Assembly: GCF_016583785.1 (NCBI RefSeq)
Contig: NZ_NRRU01000006.1
Location: 21,039 to 85,038 of the forward strand
DNA length: 64,000 nucleotides
Direction of reading: 5' to 3'
Origin: Rubrivivax gelatinosus
GTDB lineage: Bacteria > Pseudomonadota > Gammaproteobacteria > Burkholderiales > Burkholderiaceae_C
Below, piece after piece: positions 42,261 through 50,193 of the stretch (the first letter of the stretch is position 1; every line of letters begins with the position of its first letter). Made by a program: the position numbers and the translations under genes. Below the pieces are notes generated by a model. The model saw only the letters and a list, made by a program, of their open reading frames with translations, was not told the origin of the DNA and did no database searches.

Positions 42261-42940
42261 CACAGGGCCACCGGCACACCACCGGGCACGAGCACGATTA
42301 CGAGCCCGTGCACGGCCTGCCGGAGGTCCTGCCTGTCCAGGAGCACATGCTCTGGCAGGGCAGCCCCGACTGGCGCGCGCTCGCCCGGCGCGCCTTTCAC
42401 GTGCCCGCGCTGGTGCTGTACTTCGCCGCCGTTCTGGCGGCGCGTGTCGCTTACGTGCTGAGCCAGGGCGGCAGTTCCGTCGACGCACTGCGTGCGCTCG
42501 TCGTGCTGCTGCCGCTGGTCGTGTTCGCGATCGCGCTGATCGTCGGTCTCGCGTGGCTGACCGCTCGCGGTTCGGTCTACACGATCACCGACCGGCGTGT
42601 CGTGATGCGCGTGGGCATCGTGCTGACCGTCACCTTCAACATCCCGTTCAAGCGCATCGCCGCCGCCGGGCTGCGCCGTCATCGCGACGGCACCGGCGAC
42701 ATCCCGATCGCGCTGCTCGGCACCGACCGCATCGCCTTCCTGCACATCTGGCCGCACGTGCGCCCCTGGCGCTTCAGCAAGCCCGAGCCGATGCTGCGCT
42801 GCGTTCCCGATGCCGAGACCGTCGCGCGGCAGCTCTCCGAGGCCTGGTCGCGGGCCAACGAGACGCCGGCCGTTCCGGCCGCTGCCACCGACGGCCGCAG
42901 CGCCGCCGGCACGCTGGCCGGCCATGGCGCTGCCGCATGA
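42257..42940 (+). CDS. puhB: PuhB, reaction centre assembly protein
   Basis: In Rhodobacter PuhB is needed for efficient reaction centre assembly. The 227-aa protein has a soluble N-terminus with EHMLWQGSPDWRALARRAFH and two hydrophobic segments (about residues 50-70 and 85-105). A PH-like domain follows, with VYTITDRRVVMRVGIVLTVTFNIP and ILGTDRIAFLHIWPHVRPW-like ALLGTDRIAFLHIWPHVRPW. It overlaps puhA and puhC by 4 nt each. Confidence 0.93.
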   Translation: MTQGHRHTTGHEHDYEPVHGLPEVLPVQEHMLWQGSPDWRALARRAFHVPALVLYFAAVLAARVAYVLSQGGSSVDALRALVVLLPLVVFAIALIVGLAWLTARGSVYTITDRRVVMRVGIVLTVTFNIPFKRIAAAGLRRHRDGTGDIPIALLGTDRIAFLHIWPHVRPWRFSKPEPMLRCVPDAETVARQLSEAWSRANETPAVPAAATDGRSAAGTLAGHGAAA

Positions 42941-43404
42941 GCGACGCGATGCCTGAGCAGACGCCGTATCTGACGCGCGGGCCGCTGATCGCCATCGGCC
43001 TGGCGCTCGTCGCCGTCATCATCGGCGTGGCCGCGGTGCGCATGAGCGGCCAGACCATACGCGCGCCCGACGGCGAGCCCGTCGCCGTGCGTGCGCTGAG
43101 ATTCGAGGACCGACCCGACGGCAGCATCGCCGTCATCGACGCACGCGACGGCGTGCAGGTCGAATCGGTCCAGGGCGAGGCCGGGTTCCTCCGTGGGGCC
43201 CTGCGTGCACTCGCCCGCGAACGTCACAAGCGGGGCCTGGGCCCCGAACAGGCGTTCGAACTTGTCGCCCGGAACGACGGTCGGCTGACGCTGATGGACC
43301 CGGCAACGGGCCAGCGCATCGACCTGGAGTCCTTCGGCCCGACCAACGCAGCCGTGTTCGCACGTCTACTGAAGGTCGACAACCAGCAGGCTCCAGCCCG
43401 CTGA
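42937..43404 (+). CDS. puhC: PuhC, photosynthetic complex assembly protein
   Basis: The 155-aa protein has a single N-terminal membrane segment (about residues 17-36, [20 protein letters not shown]) and a periplasmic domain with [21 protein letters not shown] and [20 protein letters not shown]. This pattern is that of PuhC, which supports RC-LH1 organisation in Rhodobacter. The ATG at 42937 overlaps the puhB stop. It is followed after 19 nt by acsF. Confidence 0.92.
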   Translation: MSDAMPEQTPYLTRGPLIAIGLALVAVIIGVAAVRMSGQTIRAPDGEPVAVRALRFEDRPDGSIAVIDARDGVQVESVQGEAGFLRGALRALARERHKRGLGPEQAFELVARNDGRLTLMDPATGQRIDLESFGPTNAAVFARLLKVDNQQAPAR

Positions 43405-43423
43405 CACACCACGGAGACCCCTC

Positions 43424-44500
43424 ATGCTCGCGACCCCGACGATAGAGTCACCCGAAGAGGCCGCCCGCAGGGCCAAGGAGAGCACGCTCCTGAGCCCGCG
43501 CTTCTACACCACCGACTACGCCGCGATGAACCGGATCGACGTCTCCTCGATCCGCGCGGAGTGGGAGGCGATGCTGTCCGAGTACGAGGGCGACAACAAC
43601 CACGACCACTTCCAGCGCACGCCCGAGTTCACGCAGGAAGTGGCCGAACGCTTCTCGCAGGTCTCGCCCGAACTGCGCCAGGAGTTCCTGGACTTCCTGA
43701 TCTCGTCGGTCACCTCCGAGTTCTCCGGCTGCGTGCTCTACAACGAGATCCAGAAGAACGTCGACAACCCCGACGTCAAGGCACTGATGCGCTACATGGC
43801 GCGCGACGAGTCGCGCCACGCCGGCTTCATCAACCAGGCGCTGCGCGACTTCGGTCTCGGCATCGACCTGGGCGGGCTCAAGCGCAACAAGGCCTATACC
43901 TACTTCAAGCCCAAGTACATCTTCTACGCGACCTACCTGTCCGAGAAGATCGGCTACGCGCGCTACATCACCATTTACCGCCAGCTCGAGCGCCATCCGG
44001 ACAAGCGCTTCCATCCGATCTTTCGCTGGTTCGAGCGCTGGTGCAACGACGAATTCCGCCATGGCGAGTCGTTCGCACTGATCCTGCGCGCCAACCCGCA
44101 GCTGATCTCGGGCCCGAACCTGCTGTGGGTGCGCTTCTTCCTGCTGGCCGTCTACGCGACGATGTACGTGCGCGACCACATGCGCCCGCTGCTGCACGAG
44201 GCGATGGGACTGGAGTCGACCGACTACGACTACCGCGTCTTCGAGATCACGAGCGAGATCTCCAAGCAGGTCTTCCCGATCTCGCTGGACATCGATCACC
44301 CGGCCTTCCGCGCCGGCATGGAGCGGCTGGTGCAGGTCAAGACCCGCATCGACGCCGCCAAGAAGCGCGGTGGTCTCGTCGGCCGCGTGCAGCAAGGCCT
44401 GTGGGCCGCGGCCGGTGCCGCGACCTTCGCCCGCATGTACCTGATCCCGGTGCGTCGTCACGCGCTGCCGGCACAGGTGCGCATGGCCCCGGCCTGGTGA
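43424..44500 (+). CDS. acsF: AcsF, aerobic Mg-protoporphyrin monomethyl ester cyclase
   Basis: This diiron oxygenase forms the isocyclic E ring using O2. The 358-aa protein has the ferritin-like diiron ligands in [22 protein letters not shown] and [10 protein letters not shown] (two ExxH motifs). AcsF was first described in Rubrivivax gelatinosus, where it lies in this same place between puhC and puhE. The window has no BchE, the oxygen-independent cyclase. GGAG precedes the ATG by 8 nt. C-terminal basic residues follow the last helix. Confidence 0.97.
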   Translation: MLATPTIESPEEAARRAKESTLLSPRFYTTDYAAMNRIDVSSIRAEWEAMLSEYEGDNNHDHFQRTPEFTQEVAERFSQVSPELRQEFLDFLISSVTSEFSGCVLYNEIQKNVDNPDVKALMRYMARDESRHAGFINQALRDFGLGIDLGGLKRNKAYTYFKPKYIFYATYLSEKIGYARYITIYRQLERHPDKRFHPIFRWFERWCNDEFRHGESFALILRANPQLISGPNLLWVRFFLLAVYATMYVRDHMRPLLHEAMGLESTDYDYRVFEITSEISKQVFPISLDIDHPAFRAGMERLVQVKTRIDAAKKRGGLVGRVQQGLWAAAGAATFARMYLIPVRRHALPAQVRMAPAW

Positions 44501-44513
44501 AAGAGAGGACACG

Positions 44514-45344
44514 ATGCTGAGCGTGGCGATCCCGGTGCTGTTCGCGGTGTTCGTCTGGTGGTTCAGCACCGGGCTGATCCTGCTGCTCGACGGTCTTCCG
44601 CGGAACACCTTCCGCTGGAGTCTGGTCATCTCCAGTGCGCTGGCGATCACCGCCTTCGCCGCACTGATGCATACCGCCGGCAAGACGACGCCGGCCGACG
44701 CCTACTGCGCGTTCACCTGCGCGCTGCTGGTCTGGGGCTGGCACGAACTGGCCTTCCTGACCGGCTGGATCACAGGCCCGCGCAAGACCGCGACGCCGGC
44801 CGGCGCGAGTGGCTGGACCCGCTTCGTGCACGCGATCCAGGCCATCCTGTGGCACGAGATCGCGATCATCAGCGTCGGCATCGCGATCGTCGCCGTCACC
44901 TGGGGCGAGCCGAACCAGGTCGGCACCTGGACCTACCTGGTGCTGTGGTCGATGCGCACCAGCGCCAAGCTGAACCTCTTCCTGGGCGTGCGCAACCTGA
45001 GCGAGGAGTTCCTGCCGGAACACCTGAAGTACCTCGTCAGCTTCTTCCGCCGCCGGGCGATGAACCTGCTGTTCCCGCTCTCGGTGACGGTGCCGACCAT
45101 CGTCGCCGCGCTGATGGTGCAGGAGGCGCTGGCGCCGGCCACCTCGCCGGCGCTGCACGCCGGGCTGCTGCTGGTCGCGACCATGCTCGGCATGGCCGTC
45201 ATCGAGCACTGGATGATGGTGCTGCCGCTGCCCGTGGCCGCCCTGTGGCGCTGGGCGCTGCGTTCCCGCGAGCCGGGCGAGCCGCACGATCCGCCGGCGC
45301 TGCTCGTGCCCCCTTCCGACAACAACCTGCTTCATGCCCGCTGA
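44514..45344 (+). CDS. puhE: PuhE, photosynthetic complex/pigment regulator membrane protein
   Basis: The 276-aa protein has about seven hydrophobic segments and the DUF3623-type patterns WWFSTGLILLLDGLPRNTF, WGWHELAFLTGWITGPR and MRTSAKLNLFLGVRNLSEEFLP. In Rhodobacter, puhE affects bacteriochlorophyll level and reaction centre assembly. A purine-rich AGAGAGGA precedes the ATG. Its 3' end overlaps crtB by 11 nt. Confidence 0.93.
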   Translation: MLSVAIPVLFAVFVWWFSTGLILLLDGLPRNTFRWSLVISSALAITAFAALMHTAGKTTPADAYCAFTCALLVWGWHELAFLTGWITGPRKTATPAGASGWTRFVHAIQAILWHEIAIISVGIAIVAVTWGEPNQVGTWTYLVLWSMRTSAKLNLFLGVRNLSEEFLPEHLKYLVSFFRRRAMNLLFPLSVTVPTIVAALMVQEALAPATSPALHAGLLLVATMLGMAVIEHWMMVLPLPVAALWRWALRSREPGEPHDPPALLVPPSDNNLLHAR

Positions 45345-46365
45345 GTTGCGCGTCTCGACCGAGTTGCAGGCCTGCCGCGAACTGATGCGCGGTGGCTCCA
45401 AATCCTTCTTCGCTGCCTCGCTGCTGCTGCCGCAGCGTGTACGGGCGCCGGCCACCGCGCTCTACGCCTTCTGCCGCGTCGCCGACGACGCTGTCGACCT
45501 GAGCGGCGACCCGCATGCGGCGATGGCCGAACTGCGCACGCGACTCGATGGCGTCTATGCCGGCGAGCCGGCGGCGATCGCGGCCGACCGGGCGCTGGCC
45601 GGTGTCGTGCACCGCTATGGCGTACCGCGCCTGCTGCTGGACGCGCTGCTCGAAGGCTTCCTGTGGGACGCGGAAGGCCGCCGTTACGACACGATCGCTC
45701 AGGTCGAGGATTACGGCGCACGCGTCGCCGGCGCCGTTGGCGCGGCGATGGCGGTGATCATGGGCGTGCGCTCGCAGCAGGCGCTGGCCCGCGCCTGCGA
45801 ACTCGGCGTCGCGATGCAGTTCACCAACATCGCGCGCGACGTCGGAGAGGACGCGCGCAACGGCCGCCTGTACCTGCCGCGCAGCTGGCTGGTCGAGGCC
45901 GGGCTGGACGTCGACGCCTGGCTGCGCAACCCGGTGCACTGCCCCGAGGTCGCGCAGACCGTGCGCCGGCTGCTGGGGGCTGCCGACGAGCTGTACGAAC
46001 GTTCGGAACACGGCATCGCCGCGCTGCCGCGCGACTGCCGCCCGGCGATCCGCGCCGCGCGCCTGGTCTACGCCGAGATCGGTGCACGCCTGGACCGCGA
46101 AGGCCTGGACTCGGTCAACCGCCGCATCGTCGTTCCTGCTCGGCGCAAGGCCGCGCTGATGGCACGGGCCGCCTCGGCCGCGCTGAACACACCGGGCCGC
46201 GCCTACATCTCGATGCCGCCGCTGCCGGCGATCCAGTATCTGGTCGACGCCGCCGCGGCCTCGCCGGTGCCGGCGCCGCCACCGCGGCCGCCGCAGCGCT
46301 CGCTAGACGACCGCATCGGCTGGGTGATCGAACTGATGGAACGCCAGGCCGCGCGTCGCGCCTGA
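45334..46365 (+). CDS. crtB: CrtB, phytoene synthase
   Basis: It joins two GGPP molecules to 15-cis-phytoene. The 343-aa protein has the first Asp-rich motif in FCRVADDAVDLSGD and the second in ARDVGEDARNGRLYLP, with SKSFFAASLLLPQR near the N-terminus and DRIGWVIELMERQAARRA at the end. The ATG at 45334 lies inside the puhE end. Its place at the end of the rightward superoperon, opposite the other crt genes, is a Rubrivivax-type arrangement. Confidence 0.95.
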   Translation: MPAELRVSTELQACRELMRGGSKSFFAASLLLPQRVRAPATALYAFCRVADDAVDLSGDPHAAMAELRTRLDGVYAGEPAAIAADRALAGVVHRYGVPRLLLDALLEGFLWDAEGRRYDTIAQVEDYGARVAGAVGAAMAVIMGVRSQQALARACELGVAMQFTNIARDVGEDARNGRLYLPRSWLVEAGLDVDAWLRNPVHCPEVAQTVRRLLGAADELYERSEHGIAALPRDCRPAIRAARLVYAEIGARLDREGLDSVNRRIVVPARRKAALMARAASAALNTPGRAYISMPPLPAIQYLVDAAAASPVPAPPPRPPQRSLDDRIGWVIELMERQAARRA

Positions 46366-46376
46366 GCCGCTGCACG

Positions 46377-46523
46377 ATGCAAAGCGCGCTGTCGGTCATC
46401 GTCGTCGAGACGTTGATGCTGCTTGCCGGTGTGGTCGCATTCGCGGGATGGCGGCTGATCATGTTCAAGCGCATCAGCCGAAACGCGCAGAACTTGCGCG
46501 ACGGCGGCCCGCAAGCGCGCTAG
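46377..46523 (+). CDS. Small single-span membrane ORF after crtB
   Basis: The 48-codon ORF starts 11 nt after the crtB stop. One hydrophobic stretch (about residues 8-29, IVVETLMLLAGVVAFAGWRL) is followed by a basic tail (FKRISRNAQNLRDGG). It has no recognised family and no clear Shine-Dalgarno. Hydrophobic-then-basic topology and position at the end of the superoperon make it a plausible small membrane protein; coding status is uncertain. Confidence 0.45.
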   Translation: MQSALSVIVVETLMLLAGVVAFAGWRLIMFKRISRNAQNLRDGGPQAR

Positions 46524-46533
46524 ATTCCATGCC

Positions 46534-46800
46534 ATGGTCGAGAAGGTCTTCGCCGCAATCGGGCTCAGCGTCTGCGTTGCCCTGCTGCTGGGCATGCTGA
46601 TCGGTCGTGGCCGCGTCCAGCAGATGCTGATGCGCGCGCGCGCCGCCTGGCGCTGGAGCCGCCAGCGCCGCAGTGCCGAGCGTGAAGCGGTCGAGGTGAT
46701 CGAACGCGCACGCCGCGGCGGCACGACGGTTCAGCGCGAAGGCAACATCTACCGGCCCAGCTCGTTCAACGGCCGCCGAGCCGACGACCACCAGGACTGA
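46534..46800 (+). CDS. Small membrane-anchored basic protein
   Basis: The 88-aa ORF has an N-terminal hydrophobic segment (about residues 5-25, VFAAIGLSVCVALLLGMLIG). A strongly basic helical stretch (RVQQMLMRARAAWRWSRQRR) and a hydrophilic end follow. No family is recognised. It is the last ORF of the rightward superoperon, and its stop codon abuts the cloverleaf element at 46801. Topology resembles the preceding 48-aa ORF, though the sequences are not obviously related. Confidence 0.6.
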   Translation: MVEKVFAAIGLSVCVALLLGMLIGRGRVQQMLMRARAAWRWSRQRRSAEREAVEVIERARRGGTTVQREGNIYRPSSFNGRRADDHQD

Positions 46801-46918
46801 GCCTGGACACGCAAGGCCGGAAGGCCTTGCGTGCCTGGCTCAGGCTCTCGCGCGATTTCACGCGCGAGAGCTGAGTTGGGACGATCAAGGCCGAACGCCC
46901 TTGATCGCAAGTCCAGGC
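46801..46918. ncRNA. Cloverleaf-forming nested inverted repeats at the superoperon junction
   Basis: An outer 8-bp stem (46801-46808 with 46911-46918) encloses three hairpins. Arm 1 is 46809-46832, with 10 perfect pairs and a GGAA loop. Arm 2 is 46839-46875, with 15 pairs, one bulged G and a 6-nt loop. Arm 3 is 46882-46907, with 9 pairs and an 8-nt loop. All pairings are exact in the sequence. It lies between the converging ends of the two photosynthesis superoperons, so a bidirectional terminator or 3'-protective RNA is the simplest role; a distinct RNA cannot be excluded. No T tract follows. Confidence 0.6.
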
Positions 46919-46962
46919 TTGAGTGCTACTTCACACGCGGCCGCCAAGTCGGGGCCCCGAAC

Positions 46963-48183
46963 TCAGCCCCGCCTCGGCATGCGCCACGGCAGCATCAACC
47001 GCACCGGCAGCGTGACGACGCGCGGCAGCACCATGGTCTCGTGCACCGAGACCACCTCTTCCCCGAGCAGCCCCGAGCGCAGCATCGACCGCGCATAGAA
47101 CGGCGTGTCCTCCAGCGTCTGCAGCACCGTCGCCGGCACCTCGGGCTCGGTGCGCATCGTGCGCGCGATGCGCCACAGCGTCGTCGGCAGGGCCTGGCGC
47201 GGTGGCGCCTCGAAACTCTCGGTGCTGCCGTCGAGCAGGAAACGCTCGGCGATCACACGGTCGCCGCCCATCTTCTGGCGCACGTCGTAGATCACCGCGG
47301 TGCTGCCGTCGGCCAGCGTCGCGCGCGACCAGTCCCATTCGCGGAACGGCCGGTCTATCGGTTCGTCGCCTTCGTTCGAATCGAGGTAGGCGTGCCCGGT
47401 CCAGCGCACCCGCGGCGAGTCGAGCTCGACCTCGATACGGCTACAGGGCGCGATCGGCCCCCAGCGGTGCCGCCCGCCGCTGTCCAGCGCGGTGCTGAAG
47501 CGGCACAAGGCCTGGGGCCAGATGCGCACGCGCCCGCGCACGCGCTGCGGAATCGGGGCGCCGATCTCGTCGAACTCGACCAGCAGCGACTCGCCGTCCC
47601 ATTGCAGCCGGCTCGGCCCGATGACGAACTCGTCGGCGCTGCGCCGGATCCAGCGTTTGCCGCGTTCGGTCATCGTCCAGCGTTTGCCGGCGTCGCCGTA
47701 CAGCGCCAGGTTGAGCGCGCAGTGGTTCTCGGGGTCGGCGCCGGTCGCGTCCGACCCGCCGGCCCAGGCGTAATAGGGGGAAAAGACGCTGCCGACGAAG
47801 GCGATGAAGGTCAGGCCGTGCCGCCCGTCGTCGCTGAGCGCGTCGACATACCACCAGAGATAACCACCCGGCGGGACCGGCTGGTCGAATCGAGGTGCGC
47901 CAGCAGCGTCTCGGCCGCCAGCCGGCCGGACATCGCCGCCATCGGCACGCCCGGACCCGGGTGCACGCTGCCGCCCGCCAGATACAGCCCCGGCAGCCGG
48001 CTCGTCGACGACGCCCGGTGGAACGAGGACATCCAGCCGTGCGTCGCCGGGCCGTACAGCGCCCCGCCCGTCGCCGGGAACAGGCGCTCGAAGTCCGCCG
48101 GTGTCGCCAGCCGATGCGTCTGCGGGCTCCATTCCATCGTCAGGCCGCACTCGCGCATCAGCGCCAGACTCCGCTGCTCGCAT
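46963..48183 (-). CDS. crtC: CrtC, acyclic carotenoid 1,2-hydratase (hydroxyneurosporene synthase)
   Basis: It adds water to the terminal double bond of neurosporene or lycopene. The core begins at FDQPVPPGGYLWWYVDALSD and includes FVGSVFSPYYAWAGG and NHCALNLALYG. No ATG, GTG or TTG exists in this frame between 48132 and the core, so the gene must start inside crtD. The ATG at 48183 has GGAG 8 nt upstream and gives 406 aa, against about 281 in Rhodobacter; ATG 48132 (389 aa) lacks such a site. The roughly 95-residue N-terminal extension is rich in Gly, Ala, Asp and Arg. Confidence 0.9.
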   Translation of the reverse strand: MRAAESGADARVRPDDGMEPADASAGDTGGLRAPVPGDGRGAVRPGDARLDVLVPPGVVDEPAAGAVSGGRQRAPGSGRADGGDVRPAGGRDAAGAPRFDQPVPPGGYLWWYVDALSDDGRHGLTFIAFVGSVFSPYYAWAGGSDATGADPENHCALNLALYGDAGKRWTMTERGKRWIRRSADEFVIGPSRLQWDGESLLVEFDEIGAPIPQRVRGRVRIWPQALCRFSTALDSGGRHRWGPIAPCSRIEVELDSPRVRWTGHAYLDSNEGDEPIDRPFREWDWSRATLADGSTAVIYDVRQKMGGDRVIAERFLLDGSTESFEAPPRQALPTTLWRIARTMRTEPEVPATVLQTLEDTPFYARSMLRSGLLGEEVVSVHETMVLPRVVTLPVRLMLPWRMPRRG

Positions 48184-49388
48184 GGTTCGGTCTCCGAAAC
48201 ATCGAAGGGCCGCCGGTCCCCGTCGGCCGGTGCGTTGACCAGGCACAGCAGGCGTTCGGGGGCGTCGGGCCCGGTTCCATCGTCGGTGCGATCCTGGGCA
48301 CAGACGTACACCGTGCCGCGCCGCGGAAGGCGGCGCTGCCGGAAGATGTCGTCGAACTCCGACGCGTAATCGTCGTCGAAGAACACGTTGTGGCGCACCA
48401 GCGGAAAACCATCGGTGCGCGCGTTGACCAGCCAGGTCAGCGCGGACAGGGAACGCCGCGCCGGCGCCACCGCGGCGGTGGCACGGCGCGCCGGGTCGCC
48501 CAGCAGCCCCTGGGCGAGCGCATTGACGTCGCCGTTGAAGAGCACCGAGTCGGCGGCGATCTCCTCGCCGCCGGCCAGCCGCACACCGACGGCGCGGCCG
48601 TCGCGCACCAGCACCTGCTCGCAGGCACGGCCATAGTGGAACCGCACCCCGCGGCTCTCGGCGAGCGCGGCGAAGGTCCTGGCGACCGCGTGCATGCCGC
48701 CTTCGACCGCCCAGACGCCGTCGAGCTCGACCTGCGCGACCAGCATCAGCGTCGCCGGCGCGAGCCAGGGCGACGCGCCGCAATAGGTCGCGTAGCGCGC
48801 GAACAGCTGCTGCAGCCGCGGGTCACGGAAATGCCGCGACAGCGAGCGCCAGAGGTTGGAGAACGGGCCGATCTGCATCAGCGTCATCAGCCCGCGCGGG
48901 CCGAGGTCGCCGACCATGCTGCCCAGCGTCGGGCGCTCGGAGCGGATGTACGGCCCCTCGAGGTGGTCGTAGAGCTGGCGCGCCTGGCGGCAGAAACCGA
49001 GGAAACGGCGCGCCTCCTCGGGCCCGCTGAACTCGCCGATCGCCTCGGCGGAACGCCGGATGTCGGCGAACAGGTCCAGCCGCTGGTCCTGTCCACGCCA
49101 GGCATGGCGCGCCAGAACCCCCAGCGGCTGCAGCTTCAGCTGCTCTTCGACCGAGGTGCCGGCGGCGGCGAAGATCTGGTCGAAGACCCAGCGCATCGTG
49201 AACACCGTCGGCCCGGCGTCCATCGCCGCGCCGTCGACGACGACCTGGCGCATCTTGCCGCCCGGTGCGGCCGCCTTCTCGACCAGCGTCACCTGCAGCC
49301 CGCGGCAGGCCAGCAGCAGCGCGCTCGTCAGGCCGGCGATGCCGGCGCCGACGACGACCACGTGGTGGGTGCGCAGCGCCTCAGCCAT
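47811..49388 (-). CDS. crtD: CrtD, hydroxyneurosporene (methoxyneurosporene) desaturase
   Basis: This FAD-dependent carotenoid 3,4-desaturase of the spheroidene/spirilloxanthin pathway has 525 aa. It has the N-terminal HVVVVGAGIAGLTSALLLACRG, KAAAPGGKMRQVVVDG and the C-terminal LYLAGGSVHPGPGVPMAAMSG, the CrtI-family signature. The last 30 or so residues (after LLAHLDST) are Ser/Arg/Thr-rich and lie over the crtC frame. It overlaps the crtA end by 8 nt and crtC by about 370 nt. Confidence 0.95.
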   Translation of the reverse strand: MAEALRTHHVVVVGAGIAGLTSALLLACRGLQVTLVEKAAAPGGKMRQVVVDGAAMDAGPTVFTMRWVFDQIFAAAGTSVEEQLKLQPLGVLARHAWRGQDQRLDLFADIRRSAEAIGEFSGPEEARRFLGFCRQARQLYDHLEGPYIRSERPTLGSMVGDLGPRGLMTLMQIGPFSNLWRSLSRHFRDPRLQQLFARYATYCGASPWLAPATLMLVAQVELDGVWAVEGGMHAVARTFAALAESRGVRFHYGRACEQVLVRDGRAVGVRLAGGEEIAADSVLFNGDVNALAQGLLGDPARRATAAVAPARRSLSALTWLVNARTDGFPLVRHNVFFDDDYASEFDDIFRQRRLPRRGTVYVCAQDRTDDGTGPDAPERLLCLVNAPADGDRRPFDVSETEPCEQRSLALMRECGLTMEWSPQTHRLATPADFERLFPATGGALYGPATHGWMSSFHRASSTSRLPGLYLAGGSVHPGPGVPMAAMSGRLAAETLLAHLDSTSRSRRVVISGGMSTRSATTGGTA

Positions 49389-50151
49389 ATCGGCGCCCTT
49401 TCCAGACGCCCGTGATCGACTGCGGCGCGAAACGCACGAACATCGATTCCGAGAAGAAGTCGCGCGACGCGACGATGGCGCGCTGGTGGGCGCCGGTGCG
49501 GGCGTAGGCGTCCATTGCCGCCACGTTCTCCCAGATGCTGAAGGTGGCCTGGCGCAGCACCGGCGCTTCGCCCAGCCCGACCGCCAGCTGGCAGCCTGCG
49601 GTGCGCTCCAGCGAGTCCTGCGAAGGACCGGCGTTGGGCCAGAAGCGGTGCGCCCGCCCCGGCCGGATCGAGGCCCGGGTCAGCGCGGCGACCGGCCCGT
49701 CAGCCGGCGGCACACCGCCGACACGCGGCGTGAAGCCGTCCCAGCTACCGCGCACGCGGTACGGCCGGGCCTTCACGATGCAGAGTTCGCGGGCGTTCTC
49801 GCGGTAGCGCCGGGCCAGGTCCGAGCTCGCGAGAAACGCGTCAGCCGCGGCTTCGCCGTCGAAGAGCACGAACAGCCCCTGGCGGGTGCCGCTTGGACGC
49901 AGCCCGAAACCGCCCTCGTAGCCGGTTCCCAACTGTTTCGCGAACCGCACGCCGGGTTCGCGCCGGACCGGCGCGGCACCGGCAATGAAACGCCCGTAGC
50001 CCCACAAACGCGAGGCTGCGGCAACGTCGATGAGCAGCAGCACGGCGGTGTCGCCGCCGAGATCGGCGGCAGTCGCCGGGCCGTTTGAAAACGGCGACGC
50101 CGCCGAGCCCAGCTGCGGGACGTCGGCGGCGTTGCGGATGTCGTTCGTCAT
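49381..50151 (-). CDS. crtA: CrtA, spheroidene monooxygenase
   Basis: It oxidises spheroidene to spheroidenone in the presence of oxygen. The 256-aa protein has LLLIDVAAASRLWGYGRFI, LGTGYEGGFGLRPSGTRQGL and ATFSIWENVAAMDAYARTGAHQ, the CrtA pattern of a heme-type ketolase. The ATG at 50151 follows pufC by 42 nt, most of it a strong hairpin that ends 5 nt before the start. No clear Shine-Dalgarno is visible outside the hairpin. Confidence 0.93.
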   Translation of the reverse strand: MTNDIRNAADVPQLGSAASPFSNGPATAADLGGDTAVLLLIDVAAASRLWGYGRFIAGAAPVRREPGVRFAKQLGTGYEGGFGLRPSGTRQGLFVLFDGEAAADAFLASSDLARRYRENARELCIVKARPYRVRGSWDGFTPRVGGVPPADGPVAALTRASIRPGRAHRFWPNAGPSQDSLERTAGCQLAVGLGEAPVLRQATFSIWENVAAMDAYARTGAHQRAIVASRDFFSESMFVRFAPQSITGVWKGRRYG

Positions 50152-50156
50152 GTAAG

Positions 50157-50182
50157 GCGGCCGCGGCGAGTGCCGCGGCCGC
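50157..50182. terminator. Strong hairpin between pufC and crtA
   Basis: A perfect 11-bp GC stem, GCGGCCGCGGC with GCCGCGGCCGC, has a 4-nt loop. On the transcript it follows the pufC stop by 11 nt and ends 5 nt before the crtA ATG. With no U tract it could be a partial terminator or a 3' stabiliser for the abundant puf mRNA, and it may hide the crtA ribosome binding site. Confidence 0.6.
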
Positions 50183-50193
50183 TGGTCATCACG

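Noticed and set aside
46963..48783. CrtC as a 606-aa protein using the full open frame.
   Set aside because: The extra upstream part has no supported start. GGAG-ATG at 48183 gives a plausible length, and everything before it is only an open frame inside crtD.
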